DNA from: Clostridium isatidis
GTDB lineage: Bacteria; Bacillota; Clostridia; Clostridiales; Clostridiaceae
Length of the DNA stretch: 64,000 nt
Assembly (NCBI RefSeq): GCF_002285495.1
Contig: NZ_CP016786.1
Span: forward strand, 1,006,001-1,070,000
Direction: 5' to 3'
Each line of letters starts with the position of its first letter. The first letter of the stretch is position 1. The position numbers and the translations under genes are program-made. This document shows, piece after piece, positions 44,955 through 54,633 of this stretch. The notes beneath the pieces were generated by a model. The model made no database searches. It worked only from the letters and a program-made list of their open reading frames with translations, and was not told the origin of the DNA.

Positions 44955-45002
44955 AAAACTTCCAGTTATGAATAGCGTGAGCTAATATAAACTGGAAGTT
45001 TT
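44955..45002. terminator. Bidirectional terminator
   Basis: Perfect 13-bp stem AAAACTTCCAGTT / AACTGGAAGTTTT with a 22-nt loop between convergent operons. Confidence 0.82.
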
Positions 45003-45033
45003 ATTTTTATTTGCCTATTTATTATAAAATTAT

Positions 45034-46608
45034 TTATTTAAAACCCACACTTCCAGTTTCCTGGCCTTTTGCTGGTGGTATATAATAAGGCATATGTCCT
45101 GGTTTAAGGTTCCAGTCATTATCAAAAAGTGTAAATCTATAATTTCTTATATTATTAAGCTCTTCCTCGTTAAGGTATCCATCCTCAAGGAACTGCTCAA
45201 TTAGTTCTTTTTGATAACTGGTATAATCATGGGCAAATAACATAACAGTGTTTGGCTCATCTTCAACTAATTGCTGTAATTTTCTAGTTGAATCTAATTG
45301 TTTCTCTGTTTCTTCTCCACCTAAAGTAATCTGTCTAACTTCATCAATTGACATATGATTTAGGGTATATGGGGTATCTCCCATAAATAAAATATCATAT
45401 TCATCTGCCTTTACTAAAACAGAAGTATGTCCAGGAGAATGACCTGGAGTTGGAAGAAGGATAACACTTCCATCATCAAAATAATCTAGGCTCTTAGGAA
45501 AGCTTTTATACTCTATAGAATCATAAGTAAATAAGTCCATATTATCTTCTGCTAGTTCGAATGAATAGGGATAAATGGATGTTCCTTTCTCCCAATCCTC
45601 TTTACTTATTATTACCTTAGCATTCGGTATGTTTCTTAGTCCACCAGCATGATCATCATGAGTATGAGTCATAAATACCATTTTTATATCTTCTAGCTTA
45701 TACCCTAGCCTCTCTACCTGAACTTGTAGGTCCTGCTCTATATTAAGCTTGTACTCATCTTTTACTGTTAAAAGTCGAGATACCATATAATTGTGATTAT
45801 AGAATCCATCATGATCATTAGCCTGTTCCCAGTTAATAGCAGCATCAATCATAAAAAGACCATGCTTTGGATGATCAATAAGATAGGTGTATAGAGGGAT
45901 TGTAATATTATCTTTATTCACAAGAGTTTTAAAGTATCCAGTAAGTCCTTCCCATCCATCAAGGCCACCGTAAAATTGCCCATAAGTTAAAATTGTGTCC
46001 CCTACGTGAAGTGGATAGACCTTAACTTTTCCATCTTTTACAGGTGTTTTTTTAACTGAAGCTTCAATTGCCTGTAAACGCTCTTCTTCAGCCTGCTTTA
46101 AGATGCTTGTACGATAATTCTCAACTATTGGCACTGAAATGTACATTAATACAAGAAATATAATAGCCGGTACACCAAATAAACCAAAACGGAAGCTTTT
46201 GCTTTTTTTCACAAAAGATTTAGACAGTGATTCTGGGCTCTTAAAAGCTATTACCATTAGTATAATAGTTATAGCTGAAAGAATTCCTAATATTACTGGT
46301 ATATCCTGAATGTAGAATATAACTGCTGCATAAAAAATAGTGAATAATAAAGTTGAAGGTATCACAAAGAACTTTAGCACTGTTCCTCTGCTTTTCTCAC
46401 CATTATTAATAAACTTGAAAATTCCTGGCCAAAGAAGTCCAATATTTGCTGCAAGTGATAAGATAACATATATGATCAGCAATATAGTGTTTATTCCCTT
46501 CATATAGAATACAACACTCATAATAGCTAATAGCCATAAACTTATTATTAAAAGTAGTCCTTTTCCAAGGTTCTTAAGTGTTTTTAATAATATTGTCAAA
46601 GTTGACAT
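45034..46608 (-). CDS. Membrane-anchored metallo-beta-lactamase-fold hydrolase
   Basis: 524 aa. Five predicted N-terminal helices (about 15-165) are followed by a soluble MBL domain with the zinc motif THTHDDHAGG near 315, TPGHSPGHTSV, FMGDTPY and a late AHDY. The catalytic part resembles AHL-lactonase-like hydrolases, but fusion to a multi-helix membrane domain is uncommon. The substrate is unknown. The ribosome site overlaps the stop of the TetR gene 5 bp upstream, so the two form an operon. Confidence 0.85.
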   Translation of the reverse strand: MSTLTILLKTLKNLGKGLLLIISLWLLAIMSVVFYMKGINTILLIIYVILSLAANIGLLWPGIFKFINNGEKSRGTVLKFFVIPSTLLFTIFYAAVIFYIQDIPVILGILSAITIILMVIAFKSPESLSKSFVKKSKSFRFGLFGVPAIIFLVLMYISVPIVENYRTSILKQAEEERLQAIEASVKKTPVKDGKVKVYPLHVGDTILTYGQFYGGLDGWEGLTGYFKTLVNKDNITIPLYTYLIDHPKHGLFMIDAAINWEQANDHDGFYNHNYMVSRLLTVKDEYKLNIEQDLQVQVERLGYKLEDIKMVFMTHTHDDHAGGLRNIPNAKVIISKEDWEKGTSIYPYSFELAEDNMDLFTYDSIEYKSFPKSLDYFDDGSVILLPTPGHSPGHTSVLVKADEYDILFMGDTPYTLNHMSIDEVRQITLGGEETEKQLDSTRKLQQLVEDEPNTVMLFAHDYTSYQKELIEQFLEDGYLNEEELNNIRNYRFTLFDNDWNLKPGHMPYYIPPAKGQETGSVGFK

Positions 46609-46613
46609 CTCCT

Positions 46614-47303
46614 TTATTTCAAATTAAACCATTGATTCATTGTTTCATCATTAATTATCCTAAGAGTAGATTCAGGAATCCCCAATACCTTCTCTATTGA
46701 ATCAGTATAGGCTGCAAGTATATTTTTCATTTGGTCAATGCAGTCTTTATCCTGTGCATCATTTATAATCATCAAGGATAACCTATCCCATAAACTTTGT
46801 ATCAAAGAAAGGGTAACTTCTCCTGCCTGCTCTGGAAAAGAAGGCTTAAAAGTTCCTTCTTGAATTCCTTGAAAAATAATCGAGGATAAAAGGGGAGAAA
46901 TACGTTCAATTGAATGATTTAGCATTTTCTGACGAATAATTGCATTGTCATCGCTATACCACACCCTCATAAGACTGATTAAGTAATCCTTTTGTTTAAC
47001 CTTCCAATTTCCTGCTGCAGTGAAATATTTCTTCAACTTCTCTATAGCAGGAAGACTTTCATCTTTTACTATGGGAATTATCTGTTCTTCTCCTTGATCC
47101 ATAAAGCGTTCAACAAGTGCATCTAACATAGCTTGTTTTGATTTAAAATAATGAAAAAAAGTTCCCTTTGAAATTCCCAATTCATTTAATATATCCTGAA
47201 TTGACATCTTCTCATATCCTTTTGTATAAACAAACTTTTGAGCTGCAGAAAGAATTTCATTACGTTTTGCTTCATATTCATCTTTCTTTAATATCCTTGC
47301 CAT
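46614..47303 (-). CDS. TetR-family repressor
   Basis: 229 aa. HTH in SIQDILNELGISKGTFFHYFKSKQAMLDAL near 30-60, followed by a helical ligand-binding domain. Its own promoter region holds a perfect dyad (ACCGAC-C-GTCGGT), a typical TetR operator, so it likely represses itself and the linked MBL gene. AAAAGGAG precedes ATG. Confidence 0.92.
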   Translation of the reverse strand: MARILKKDEYEAKRNEILSAAQKFVYTKGYEKMSIQDILNELGISKGTFFHYFKSKQAMLDALVERFMDQGEEQIIPIVKDESLPAIEKLKKYFTAAGNWKVKQKDYLISLMRVWYSDDNAIIRQKMLNHSIERISPLLSSIIFQGIQEGTFKPSFPEQAGEVTLSLIQSLWDRLSLMIINDAQDKDCIDQMKNILAAYTDSIEKVLGIPESTLRIINDETMNQWFNLK

Positions 47304-47323
47304 AGTATCACTCCTTTTAATAA

Positions 47324-47336
47324 ACCGACCGTCGGT
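47324..47336 (-). promoter_or_regulatory. TetR operator
   Basis: Perfect palindrome ACCGACCGTCGGT, 20 bp upstream of the tetR-like start codon; unusually GC-rich for this genome. Confidence 0.8.
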
Positions 47337-47395
47337 ATATTAATATCTTAAATAATATTTCCTCTTATGTCAATATTTATTTACTCGTAAGATAA

Positions 47396-47439
47396 AATCC
47401 TTCTAATGACAACTTTTATATGCTGTCATTAGAAGGATT
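47396..47439 (-). terminator. Terminator of the RibD-like reductase gene
   Basis: Perfect 16-bp stem AATCCTTCTAATGACA / TGTCATTAGAAGGATT, with TTTTAT following on the minus strand. Confidence 0.85.
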
Positions 47440-47462
47440 CATTAGATTATTAGATTATTAAA

Positions 47463-48023
47463 TTAGATAACAGCTTGGTAACAGAGCTGAATAACACCTG
47501 AAGAGAATTTTCTACTATCAACTAATTTTAGCTCCTGCCTTTCTTTTATGTTAACAAATAAAGGTTTGCCTCCTCCTAAAACTACAGGATGAATTGATAA
47601 TCTATACTCATCAACAAGTCCTAAGTTTACAAAGGTTGTTATAAGGCTGGCTCCACCGTATAACCAAATATCCTTCCCTGGTTCATTTTTTATTTTATTT
47701 ACTTCTTCTACAATATTAAAATTAATTACCTTGGCATTATCTATATTAGTTAGACTTTTTGAAAATACAACCTTCTTCTTACTATGAACCTTTTCCCACA
47801 TTTCTCTATCTGTATCAGAAGCATCATTTTCTAGAGTATATTTCCCCCATAAATCATAAGATTTTCTGCCGTAAAAAATTGTATCAACACTATCTAAGAA
47901 CTTAACAAAATTCATATCTTCATCCATAATGCACCAATCAATTTCTCCATTTATACCTTCAATAAATCCATCTAAAGAAACTGCTAAATCTAAAACTATT
48001 TTTCTTATTTTATTATTAAGCAT
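47463..48023 (-). CDS. RibD C-terminal/dihydrofolate-reductase-like protein
   Basis: 186 aa of the YwjB/YyaP-type reductase family: VLDLAVSLDGFIEG at 9-22, DTIFYGRKSYDLW near 60, KVVFSKSL, DIWLYGGASLITTFVNLGLVDEYRLSIHPVVLGGGKPLF near 115-155. Probably binds NADPH; its substrate is unknown and it is not a housekeeping DHFR. AAGGAGGC places the start at ATG 48023, not at the longer frame start 48062. Confidence 0.88.
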   Translation of the reverse strand: MLNNKIRKIVLDLAVSLDGFIEGINGEIDWCIMDEDMNFVKFLDSVDTIFYGRKSYDLWGKYTLENDASDTDREMWEKVHSKKKVVFSKSLTNIDNAKVINFNIVEEVNKIKNEPGKDIWLYGGASLITTFVNLGLVDEYRLSIHPVVLGGGKPLFVNIKERQELKLVDSRKFSSGVIQLCYQAVI

Positions 48024-48191
48024 ATTCTTCGCCTCCTTAATAGATCTCGTTCTATATGTCATATTATAAATTGTACATCCAATTTATTTACAAAACTCGG
48101 CCTAATTTTATAATAAATATATCCATTTTTGATATAACCTATTATCACTTTGTTTATTATTATTTCATAATGCAATTGTTATTATTATAGG

Positions 48192-48222
48192 AAAACTGGT
48201 CTGAATTATTCAGATCAGTTTT
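48192..48222. terminator. Terminator-like hairpin
   Basis: AAAACTGGTCTGAA / TTCAGATCAGTTTT, 14 bp with one G-U pair and a 3-nt loop. Lies about 90 bp after the Fic gene stop on the minus strand, but its best T run is on the plus strand. Confidence 0.55.
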
Positions 48223-48314
48223 TTAATTAATCAGTTCCTTAAAAACTATTATGAGTTATATCTGTATGATATTACTGTACACCTAGAGCTTAAAAACAGA
48301 ATTTTATTAAAATT

Positions 48315-49436
48315 CTATTGCCTTAAGATATTTATTAAATCATAGAAGTAGTATCTTTTATTTCTTATTTTTCCATCAGAATAAATTATTTGAGCATTCT
48401 CTAATTTGTTTAAATAATTTCCTAAAGTACTACTTGGTATTGATACCTTTTCTAAGATACTTTTTTTATTAAAGACAGGTTTTTCAAACATAACATTAAT
48501 AATATCTATAAGTTTATTATTAGAGATTAATTCTCTTGATTTATCTAAAACCTCATTATATAAGTTATCTATAGAATCAATTAATTTAATATTCTTATTA
48601 GCTTGTAAAGTTATCGAATTTATAAAAAATTTAATCCAAGTATTCCATTTATCTGCAAGAATCTCTTCAGTTGCTTTTTCAGGATCAACTCTTAAATCAT
48701 TTAGAAGTTTATAATATTTATACTTATCCTTTTCTAGACTTTCACTAATAAAAAAGTTAGGTGCACTTACCAATTCTTTATCATATAAAAATAATGGAAT
48801 TAGTATTCTACCTATTCTTCCATTGCCATCTAAAAAAGGATGAATAGTTTCAAACTGTGCGTGTATTATCGCAATTCTAATTAAATTATTTAAATCATCT
48901 GTTGGTTCATTAATATATTTTTCTAAATTACTCATATAGTTTGGAACTAATTGAGGTTCTGGTGGAATGTAGGACGCCGTTTGAATAGTACATCCTTCAG
49001 GTCCTATAAAATTTTGGATAGTTCTAAACTCTCCTGGATTTCTACTATTGCCTCTAACATCCCCTGCTAATAATATTTTGTGCATTTCTTTAATAAGCCT
49101 TGTTGAAATTGGTAATCTTTTTAATAAATCTTCTCCAAGTCTTAAAGCATTTGAATAGTTTATTACTTCTTGTATATCATTATTTTTATTACTTTCATCT
49201 ACTCCATACTCTAACATATCGTCTAAAGTAACTTGAGTTCCCTCTATTCTTGTAGATTGAATAGCCTCCTGTAATGTAATTGGTGCTAACAAAAGCTTTG
49301 GATCTAACTTTGATTTATTTAATAATGTTTCATATATTCCTATAAGCTTATTTGCTTCAAGAAGTTCATTTATAAATTCATTAATATTAATTAAATTATT
49401 AATTGGTAATCTTAATGGTTCATATGGTTTTTTCAT
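48315..49436 (-). CDS. Fic-domain AMPylase-like protein
   Basis: 373 aa. The N-terminal region has the inhibitory helix motif STRIEGTQ near 66-72 (S/T-x-x-x-E-G), placing it in the class with an intramolecular inhibitor. The catalytic Fic motif HPFLDGNGRIGR is near 205. The C-terminus (about 300-373) is a winged HTH (NKKSILEKVSIPSSTLGNYLNKLENAQII). Such proteins transfer AMP to target proteins; this layout is common in chromosomal Fic proteins, some regulatory or toxin-like. GGAGGT before ATG. Monocistronic. Confidence 0.92.
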   Translation of the reverse strand: MKKPYEPLRLPINNLININEFINELLEANKLIGIYETLLNKSKLDPKLLLAPITLQEAIQSTRIEGTQVTLDDMLEYGVDESNKNNDIQEVINYSNALRLGEDLLKRLPISTRLIKEMHKILLAGDVRGNSRNPGEFRTIQNFIGPEGCTIQTASYIPPEPQLVPNYMSNLEKYINEPTDDLNNLIRIAIIHAQFETIHPFLDGNGRIGRILIPLFLYDKELVSAPNFFISESLEKDKYKYYKLLNDLRVDPEKATEEILADKWNTWIKFFINSITLQANKNIKLIDSIDNLYNEVLDKSRELISNNKLIDIINVMFEKPVFNKKSILEKVSIPSSTLGNYLNKLENAQIIYSDGKIRNKRYYFYDLINILRQ

Positions 49437-49764
49437 AATTTACCTCCATAACTTAAAACAAATTTAAAACAAAATTTATTCTTATATTATTAATTATAAC
49501 ATTTAAGACATAATTTAAACAGTTTTTGTTGTAAAAATAAATATTGCAAACTATTTTTATAAATAATTCTGTAACAACTAATTTCTTATCTATATTCATT
49601 TGTTGTTTTATCTTAAGCAACCGTTTCATATTCTAAAAACGGATATTGAGCTTCACCTTCAATGAATTTTTTCAATAACCCTGGCGTCCAAGTTATCCTT
49701 ATCCTATGCTAATCCTATTAACAAATAAAAGTATTACTCATTTACTAAAAGATAAATATAAAAA
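49437..49764. other. Intergenic region with a truncated repeat
   Basis: No gene. Holds the fic promoter region and, at 49686-49705, GTCCAAGTTATCC followed by TTATCC, a truncated copy of the structured repeat found near 53.7, 57.9 and 58.4 kb. Confidence 0.5.
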
Positions 49765-49765
49765 A

Positions 49766-49800
49766 TTGATAACCCACAAATAATGCTTGTGGGTTATCAA
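49766..49800 (-). terminator. Terminator of the PTS-MBL operon
   Basis: Perfect 14-bp stem TTGATAACCCACAA / TTGTGGGTTATCAA, 7-nt loop, six T residues on the minus strand. Confidence 0.87.
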
Positions 49801-49812
49801 CTATCTATATAT

Positions 49813-50646
49813 CTATTTAATTTTGTCTAAGGTATAAACAATGTTACCCTCTTTTCCATCAACACGATCAGTACTATTATCTTTTAATGTTTTTGCAAAG
49901 AATGCATTTTCAACCTTAATAGGTATATTTCTTGCAGGGTATTTATCATCTGTACCATTTATAACTAATTTGCAACATTCAATAACATTATCTAATAAAT
50001 CTTTAGGAGATTTACCTGTTCCATGATTTCTAATAATATAATCATATTGGTTTTCATAATTTTTTAGAGTTATTAGAGTATCTAAATATTCAGAGACACT
50101 ACTAGCATATTCATCTAATAAGAGCACACTAATCCCACATCCATCACCAAATAGAATAGTCCTCTCTTCTTTTATTAAAATCATAGTCATTCCTTGTGTA
50201 TGCCCTGGTGTATGAATTGCTTGAATGGTTAAGTTACCTAAATCAAATTCCTGTCCATCAGTAAGTGGCAATAACTCACCATTAAATAATGGGTTATATT
50301 CAGATTCTGGAATTTCTGCTGTTTCATTTACTACTTTTGCATATTCTTTTCTAACTTCAAAGGCAGTATGCACTTTAAGTAATTCTTTATCTAAGAGATT
50401 CATATATATTTCCTTATCTTCAAAAAGGCTTGCACCACTTGCATGATCTATGTGCCCATGAGTTAATATAACAAAGTAATCTTTATCAGTTAATGTATTA
50501 ACATATTCTCTGAGATTGCCAAAACCACAGCCTGTATCTAATAAACAAGCTTTTTCATCACCTATAACTAAATATTGATAAACCCCACAAATATCGCGAA
50601 TTCTTATAATATTCTCTGAGATTTTCTCACTTGTAAAATACTTCAT
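49813..50646 (-). CDS. MBL-fold metallo-hydrolase linked to a PTS
   Basis: 277 aa. Zinc motif THGHIDHASG near 62, then HTPGHTQGMTMI near 148, FGDGCG near 167 and RNHGTGKSP near 213. No export signal. The gene lies 33 bp after the PTS gene with AAGGTGA as ribosome site, so it is probably cotranscribed and may act on the sugar-phosphate imported, but no direct evidence identifies the substrate. Confidence 0.87.
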   Translation of the reverse strand: MKYFTSEKISENIIRIRDICGVYQYLVIGDEKACLLDTGCGFGNLREYVNTLTDKDYFVILTHGHIDHASGASLFEDKEIYMNLLDKELLKVHTAFEVRKEYAKVVNETAEIPESEYNPLFNGELLPLTDGQEFDLGNLTIQAIHTPGHTQGMTMILIKEERTILFGDGCGISVLLLDEYASSVSEYLDTLITLKNYENQYDYIIRNHGTGKSPKDLLDNVIECCKLVINGTDDKYPARNIPIKVENAFFAKTLKDNSTDRVDGKEGNIVYTLDKIK

Positions 50647-50679
50647 TTCTTCACCTTCTACTATTGTTTTACTAATTTT

Positions 50680-52083
50680 TTAATTAACCTTTGATTCATC
50701 AAGTTTCATAAACATCATTACAGCAAATCCTGATACAAGACATACTAATAATGTAATTACAAGAGCAATATAATTTGATTTTGGTCCACCAATAAATGCA
50801 GTTAAAGCATATACTCCATTGGATGTATTTAATGTGTACGCAGATAACTTTGTAAATCCAGCAACTATACCTGAAATAAATCCAGAAATAACACCAGCAT
50901 ATAATGGTGTTTTATATGGAATAGATAGTCCATATAACATAGGCTCACCAACTCCACCAAAGAACCAAGTTAGCACATAACCAAAGGTTAATGACTTCTT
51001 TTTCTTTTCTTTAAACTTATAAATACATGCAAGAGCAACACCTGTACTTGCCCAGCTAGCACATAAAATACCTGGTAAAAGCATACTGTCATACCCTAAG
51101 GTTGGGAAGGTAATAAATAAGTAAGTAAATAACACCATATGCATTCCTGTAAGAACTAATATTGCAAAAGTAGCACCAATTAACCCAACACCTAATGGAC
51201 CAACTAAATTGTACACTCCAATTATTCCATTACAAACATAGTCACCTAAAATTGAACCTAAAGGTCCAAGAAGACATAGTGAAAGTGGTAGCATTATTAG
51301 AGCTGTCCCAAATGGAACTAAAAAAACTTTTATTACTTCAGGAGTATATTTTTTAAATATTTTCTCAACATGTGACATCACCCAAACTGTTAGAAGCATA
51401 GGAATTATAGTTCCTGTATAATTTAATGTTTTAGATGGAATGCCGAAAACCGTAAATAAAGCATTTTCTTGTGCTAATCCTAAAAATGTAGGATGAATCA
51501 TAATACCACCTAGCATCATGGCAATAGCTGTATTAGAATTTAATTTTTTAGCTGCAGTGTATGCTATAAATATTGGTAAAAAGTAGAATCCAGCATCTCC
51601 AGCAAAGGAAAATAAAATATATAAATTGCTTGTTTCAGAAATAATACCTAAAAGACTTGGACCTAACACAGCTACCAGTGTTTTAAAGAATGATGCTGCA
51701 ATTAAAACTGGAATCAATGGTGTTAAACTACCTGCAAGATAATCAAATATAGCATTAACGTAGTCTTTTCCTGATTTCTTTTTACTTGGTAAATTCTTAT
51801 CTAAATTTTCATCAATTGATTTTTCCTGAACTATTCCTGAAATTTTACATAGCTCATCATAAACAGTTGAAACATTTGTACCAATTATAACTTGAAGTTG
51901 TCCTCCTTTTCTCTTACAACCTAATACTCCATCAATTTTCTTAATTTCATCTTCATTTGCAATATTATCATCTTTTAAATTAAAACGAAGTCTTGTCATA
52001 CAATGTGTAGCCTGAGAAATATTATCTTTTCCCCCGATTTTCTCAAGAACACTTTCTGCAATTTTTACATCTTTTACTGACAT
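50680..52083 (-). CDS. PTS transporter EIIBC, glucose/sucrose/beta-glucoside superfamily
   Basis: 467 aa. EIIB domain 1-85 with phospho-Cys28 in ATHCMTRLRF and a GCKRKGGQLQVIIG segment, then a linker and an EIIC domain of about ten helices (GGIMIHPTFLG, GGVGEPMLYGLSIPY). No EIIA domain is fused, so EIIA must be supplied by another protein. The RpiR/MurR-type regulator upstream hints at an amino-sugar or MurNAc-like substrate, but this is inference. Confidence 0.92.
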   Translation of the reverse strand: MSVKDVKIAESVLEKIGGKDNISQATHCMTRLRFNLKDDNIANEDEIKKIDGVLGCKRKGGQLQVIIGTNVSTVYDELCKISGIVQEKSIDENLDKNLPSKKKSGKDYVNAIFDYLAGSLTPLIPVLIAASFFKTLVAVLGPSLLGIISETSNLYILFSFAGDAGFYFLPIFIAYTAAKKLNSNTAIAMMLGGIMIHPTFLGLAQENALFTVFGIPSKTLNYTGTIIPMLLTVWVMSHVEKIFKKYTPEVIKVFLVPFGTALIMLPLSLCLLGPLGSILGDYVCNGIIGVYNLVGPLGVGLIGATFAILVLTGMHMVLFTYLFITFPTLGYDSMLLPGILCASWASTGVALACIYKFKEKKKKSLTFGYVLTWFFGGVGEPMLYGLSIPYKTPLYAGVISGFISGIVAGFTKLSAYTLNTSNGVYALTAFIGGPKSNYIALVITLLVCLVSGFAVMMFMKLDESKVN

Positions 52084-52121
52084 AAAATCTTCCCCTTTAT
52101 ATTATTTTTTCTTAAATTTTG

Positions 52122-52135
52122 TGATATTGTTTACA
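52122..52135 (-). promoter_or_regulatory. Candidate catabolite-response (cre-like) element
   Basis: Minus-strand TGTAAACAATATCA fits TGWAANCGNTNWCA except for A in place of the central G, about 40 bp upstream of the PTS gene start. Plausible CcpA site. Confidence 0.4.
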
Positions 52136-52197
52136 AACTAATTTAAATGGCCATTCATTAGTATAATTCTATTATAATGAGTTTAATTCCAAAAAAG

Positions 52198-52241
52198 AAG
52201 CAATGTACAGATTCCGTATATACAGAATCTGTACATTGCTT
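52198..52241 (-). terminator. Long hairpin between the regulator and PTS genes
   Basis: Perfect 17-bp stem AAGCAATGTACAGATTC / GAATCTGTACATTGCTT with a 10-nt loop, immediately after the RpiR stop. Likely terminator, though the tail is only moderately T-rich. Confidence 0.65.
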
Positions 52242-52246
52242 AGTAT

Positions 52247-53038
52247 TTATTTCGAATTTCTGAAACAATATTCAGCTATTATTTCAGAAACATTTAACAT
52301 TACATGGTATTCAACTATTATTTCCTTGCAGCCACTTACAAACAGGGTATTATTAAAATGCTTTTTATAACTTTCTTCAGGCATTTGTTGAGTAATTAGC
52401 CATGTTTTATCGCAGCTACCTTGCAGATAAGGAATAATCTCATGTTTTGATTTTAAATAATTATTATGTTGTGATAGCACAATACCTAAGGTATCTTTTT
52501 TATTATGAGTTAATGGACTATCTTTTTTAGGCACTGTTATTGTAATTATATTTTTATTTAGACGAGTTAAATGCACACGTAAATATTCACCTACAACTTT
52601 AGAAAGACATGAGCCAAATATATATACATAACGATAATTAATAATATCTTTAGCTAATTCATCTACCTTGTCCAAATCTATCACTAATAAGCTATCAAGA
52701 ACTTTATTATTTACATGATCTATCCAATCTTTAAGTCCTTCTGTTCCTTTGGAATCCTTTAAAAAATCATTTCTATATACTCTCAATTTGTTGTTTAAAT
52801 TAGTTTCTTCAATACATTTTTTAAAATCTGTAAAATCTAAATATCCAAGTTCCCTACAAAAACGAATTATAGATGTTGTAGATACATGGCATTTTTCTGC
52901 TATTTCAGTAATTTTCAAATTTGGTATTTCATTTAGATATGCAATAAAAAACCTTGCAATCTCTTCATTAATACTAGATTTATTACTTCCTTTTAAATAA
53001 TCATTTAATAACTCAGATGGCGTATCATATACATACAT
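52247..53038 (-). CDS. RpiR/MurR-family regulator
   Basis: 263 aa. N-terminal HTH_6 (ITEIAEKCHVSTTSIIRFCRELGYLDFTDFKKCIEE) about 40-75 and a C-terminal SIS sugar-phosphate-binding domain (YVYIFGSCLSKVVGEYLRVHLTRL near 130). ATG 53038 follows AGGTGA; the longer frame starting with GTG at 53047 overlaps that site. Probably controls the PTS-MBL operon in response to the imported sugar phosphate. Confidence 0.9.
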   Translation of the reverse strand: MYVYDTPSELLNDYLKGSNKSSINEEIARFFIAYLNEIPNLKITEIAEKCHVSTTSIIRFCRELGYLDFTDFKKCIEETNLNNKLRVYRNDFLKDSKGTEGLKDWIDHVNNKVLDSLLVIDLDKVDELAKDIINYRYVYIFGSCLSKVVGEYLRVHLTRLNKNIITITVPKKDSPLTHNKKDTLGIVLSQHNNYLKSKHEIIPYLQGSCDKTWLITQQMPEESYKKHFNNTLFVSGCKEIIVEYHVMLNVSEIIAEYCFRNSK

Positions 53039-53151
53039 TTTTATCACCTACTATTTAAATTAATATTAATTATATTTAATATTAACATATCTTTACACAA
53101 GTTACCAAATGTTAAATTCATTGGTTTAAATACGGAAATTAAAAGCAAAGA

Positions 53152-53180
53152 AAGCACCAATCAGATAATGATCAGTGCTT
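53152..53180 (-). terminator. Terminator after the DUF4268-like remnant
   Basis: AAGCAC / GTGCTT with an inner TGATCA-type pairing, followed by TTTCTTT on the minus strand. Confidence 0.55.
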
Positions 53181-53198
53181 ATTTCTTAATAATTATTT

Positions 53199-53528
53199 TT
53201 ATAATTCATTAATTTCTGCTTCTATTAATTTTCTAAATCTAATAAAACTTTTTGCAAATTTATCTACTTGTTCATTAATATCTATACTATTATCAATAGC
53301 TATTTTAGTTTGAAGCCTGTACCAAGATTTATTTCTAACTCCAGCATCTAATTGAATATCTAGTTGTAATTCCTTATTAATTAAATGAATTTTCTCCTCA
53401 AATATTTTTCTTAATATCTCTGTTCCTAATTCTTTATCTGATTCTGCACCAAATACCAAAGATCCTAATCTTTTTCTATAGGTAATAGTAAAACCTATTG
53501 ATTTTCCCTTTACTCTACCACCAGTTTA
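53199..53528 (-). pseudogene. C-terminal remnant of a DUF4268-like protein
   Basis: The 86-residue TTG-started frame (VFGAESDKELGTEILRKIFEEK...) has no ribosome site. The same frame upstream, after a TAG at 53477-53475, continues as GRVKGKSIGFTITL, which reads as the natural N-terminal extension of KRLGSLVFGAESD. So it is the tail of a longer gene interrupted by a stop and lacking its N-terminal part. DUF4268 domains are linked to restriction-type nucleases; the assignment is from pattern only. Confidence 0.55.
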
Positions 53529-53660
53529 ATTGTTATACTATCAATTTTATGTTGTAAATACCTTATTTAATAATAAAGAGAGGCATTACCTCTCTTTAAA
53601 CAAATCAGCAAAATTAACTTTTCACTCCGCTTCCTATGGAAATACATATGGAATCATTAA

Positions 53661-53705
53661 TGTCCAAGTTATCCCCGGGCATGCTGCGGGGCACTTTGTG
53701 ACCCG
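53661..53705 (+). repeat. Structured repeat, copy A
   Basis: Begins TGTCCAAGTTATC and ends ACTTTGTGACCCG. CCCC pairs with GGGG across ATGCTG, and an alternative hairpin CAC-TTT-GTG follows. GC-rich in an AT-rich region; related copies at 57.87 and 58.43 kb. Confidence 0.65.
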
Positions 53706-53751
53706 TTTCTATAAAACTTAAATTTTATTACACTTAATATTAGTCTTATAA

Positions 53752-54474
53752 TTAAAAACCTATAGTTTTCGTTGTAACAAAGCATTCTTCTTGCATTTTT
53801 TTATCTAATTTAATTTTCTGATTTAGAGCTTCCTGCTTATCAATTCTGTCTTTCCATAATAAATATAATTTAAATACATTTTCATAACCACTCCCCTGAA
53901 CGCTACAAATTATTGGCAACAACATTTCCATAGAGTTCACGTATGTCCGTCCAACTGAAGAAAAAGCTACTCTTTCATCTGCTACCCCTGAAATAAAATA
54001 TAGTGAAAAACCTTCAATTACGTTTAACACATATGTAATATCCCTAAATATTTCTTCAGGACACCTTGATACATCAAGTTTGACTGAAGCTTTAATTCCT
54101 TCGCTTGTACTTTTTATTTTTACTTCTCCAATACTTGTGATTTTATTTTCTTTGAAACACTTATCAATATCATCTAACTTAGGTATTATATTTTCAAAAT
54201 AATATATACATTGTTCTGCTGATAATTTAAACGCCTCTCTTTTAGCATTAACTTCAGAAATTTCTTTAGCAACTGTTATTTCTTTCAATCCCATTATCGT
54301 AACTATAAACAATAATGGAGTAATCAAGAAATCTATCATCTCTAATATATTCCTAAAAGTTGTATTAGGAAAGTTTTTAACAACCATAACTATCTCTCCA
54401 TAGTTGATAATACTATATGTAATAACTAAAAAAAATAAAATCCCAATACAAATATAAATTACCTTCTTTTTCAT
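53752..54474 (-). CDS. Membrane protein of unknown function, 240 aa
   Basis: Two TM helices (about 5-22 and 40-62) followed by a cytoplasmic region rich in helices; no recognised motif. The layout (two TM plus a soluble domain) is common among small defence-island proteins and resembles DUF4760-like proteins. GAGGTGA at 54490-54484 fits ATG 54474 rather than the longer frame start at 54522. Repeat copy A lies about 50 bp downstream of its stop. Confidence 0.72.
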   Translation of the reverse strand: MKKKVIYICIGILFFLVITYSIINYGEIVMVVKNFPNTTFRNILEMIDFLITPLLFIVTIMGLKEITVAKEISEVNAKREAFKLSAEQCIYYFENIIPKLDDIDKCFKENKITSIGEVKIKSTSEGIKASVKLDVSRCPEEIFRDITYVLNVIEGFSLYFISGVADERVAFSSVGRTYVNSMEMLLPIICSVQGSGYENVFKLYLLWKDRIDKQEALNQKIKLDKKMQEECFVTTKTIGF

Positions 54475-54633
54475 GCTACTCACCTCTACAACTATTTTAT
54501 TTTCATTTTGTAAACTTAACATATTATACCATATTTCTCTATTAAAGAATATAATTTTACCTATATTTTATAATTAGTAATGCTATATATTATCTTCTAT
54601 TCAATAGTATAAATGATGTATAGATTAACTGCT

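Noticed and set aside
53530..53721. 63-codon plus-strand ORF ending in ...GHFVTRFYKT
   Set aside because: It is the translation of structured repeat copy A; no ribosome site, and the sequence is explained by the repeat.
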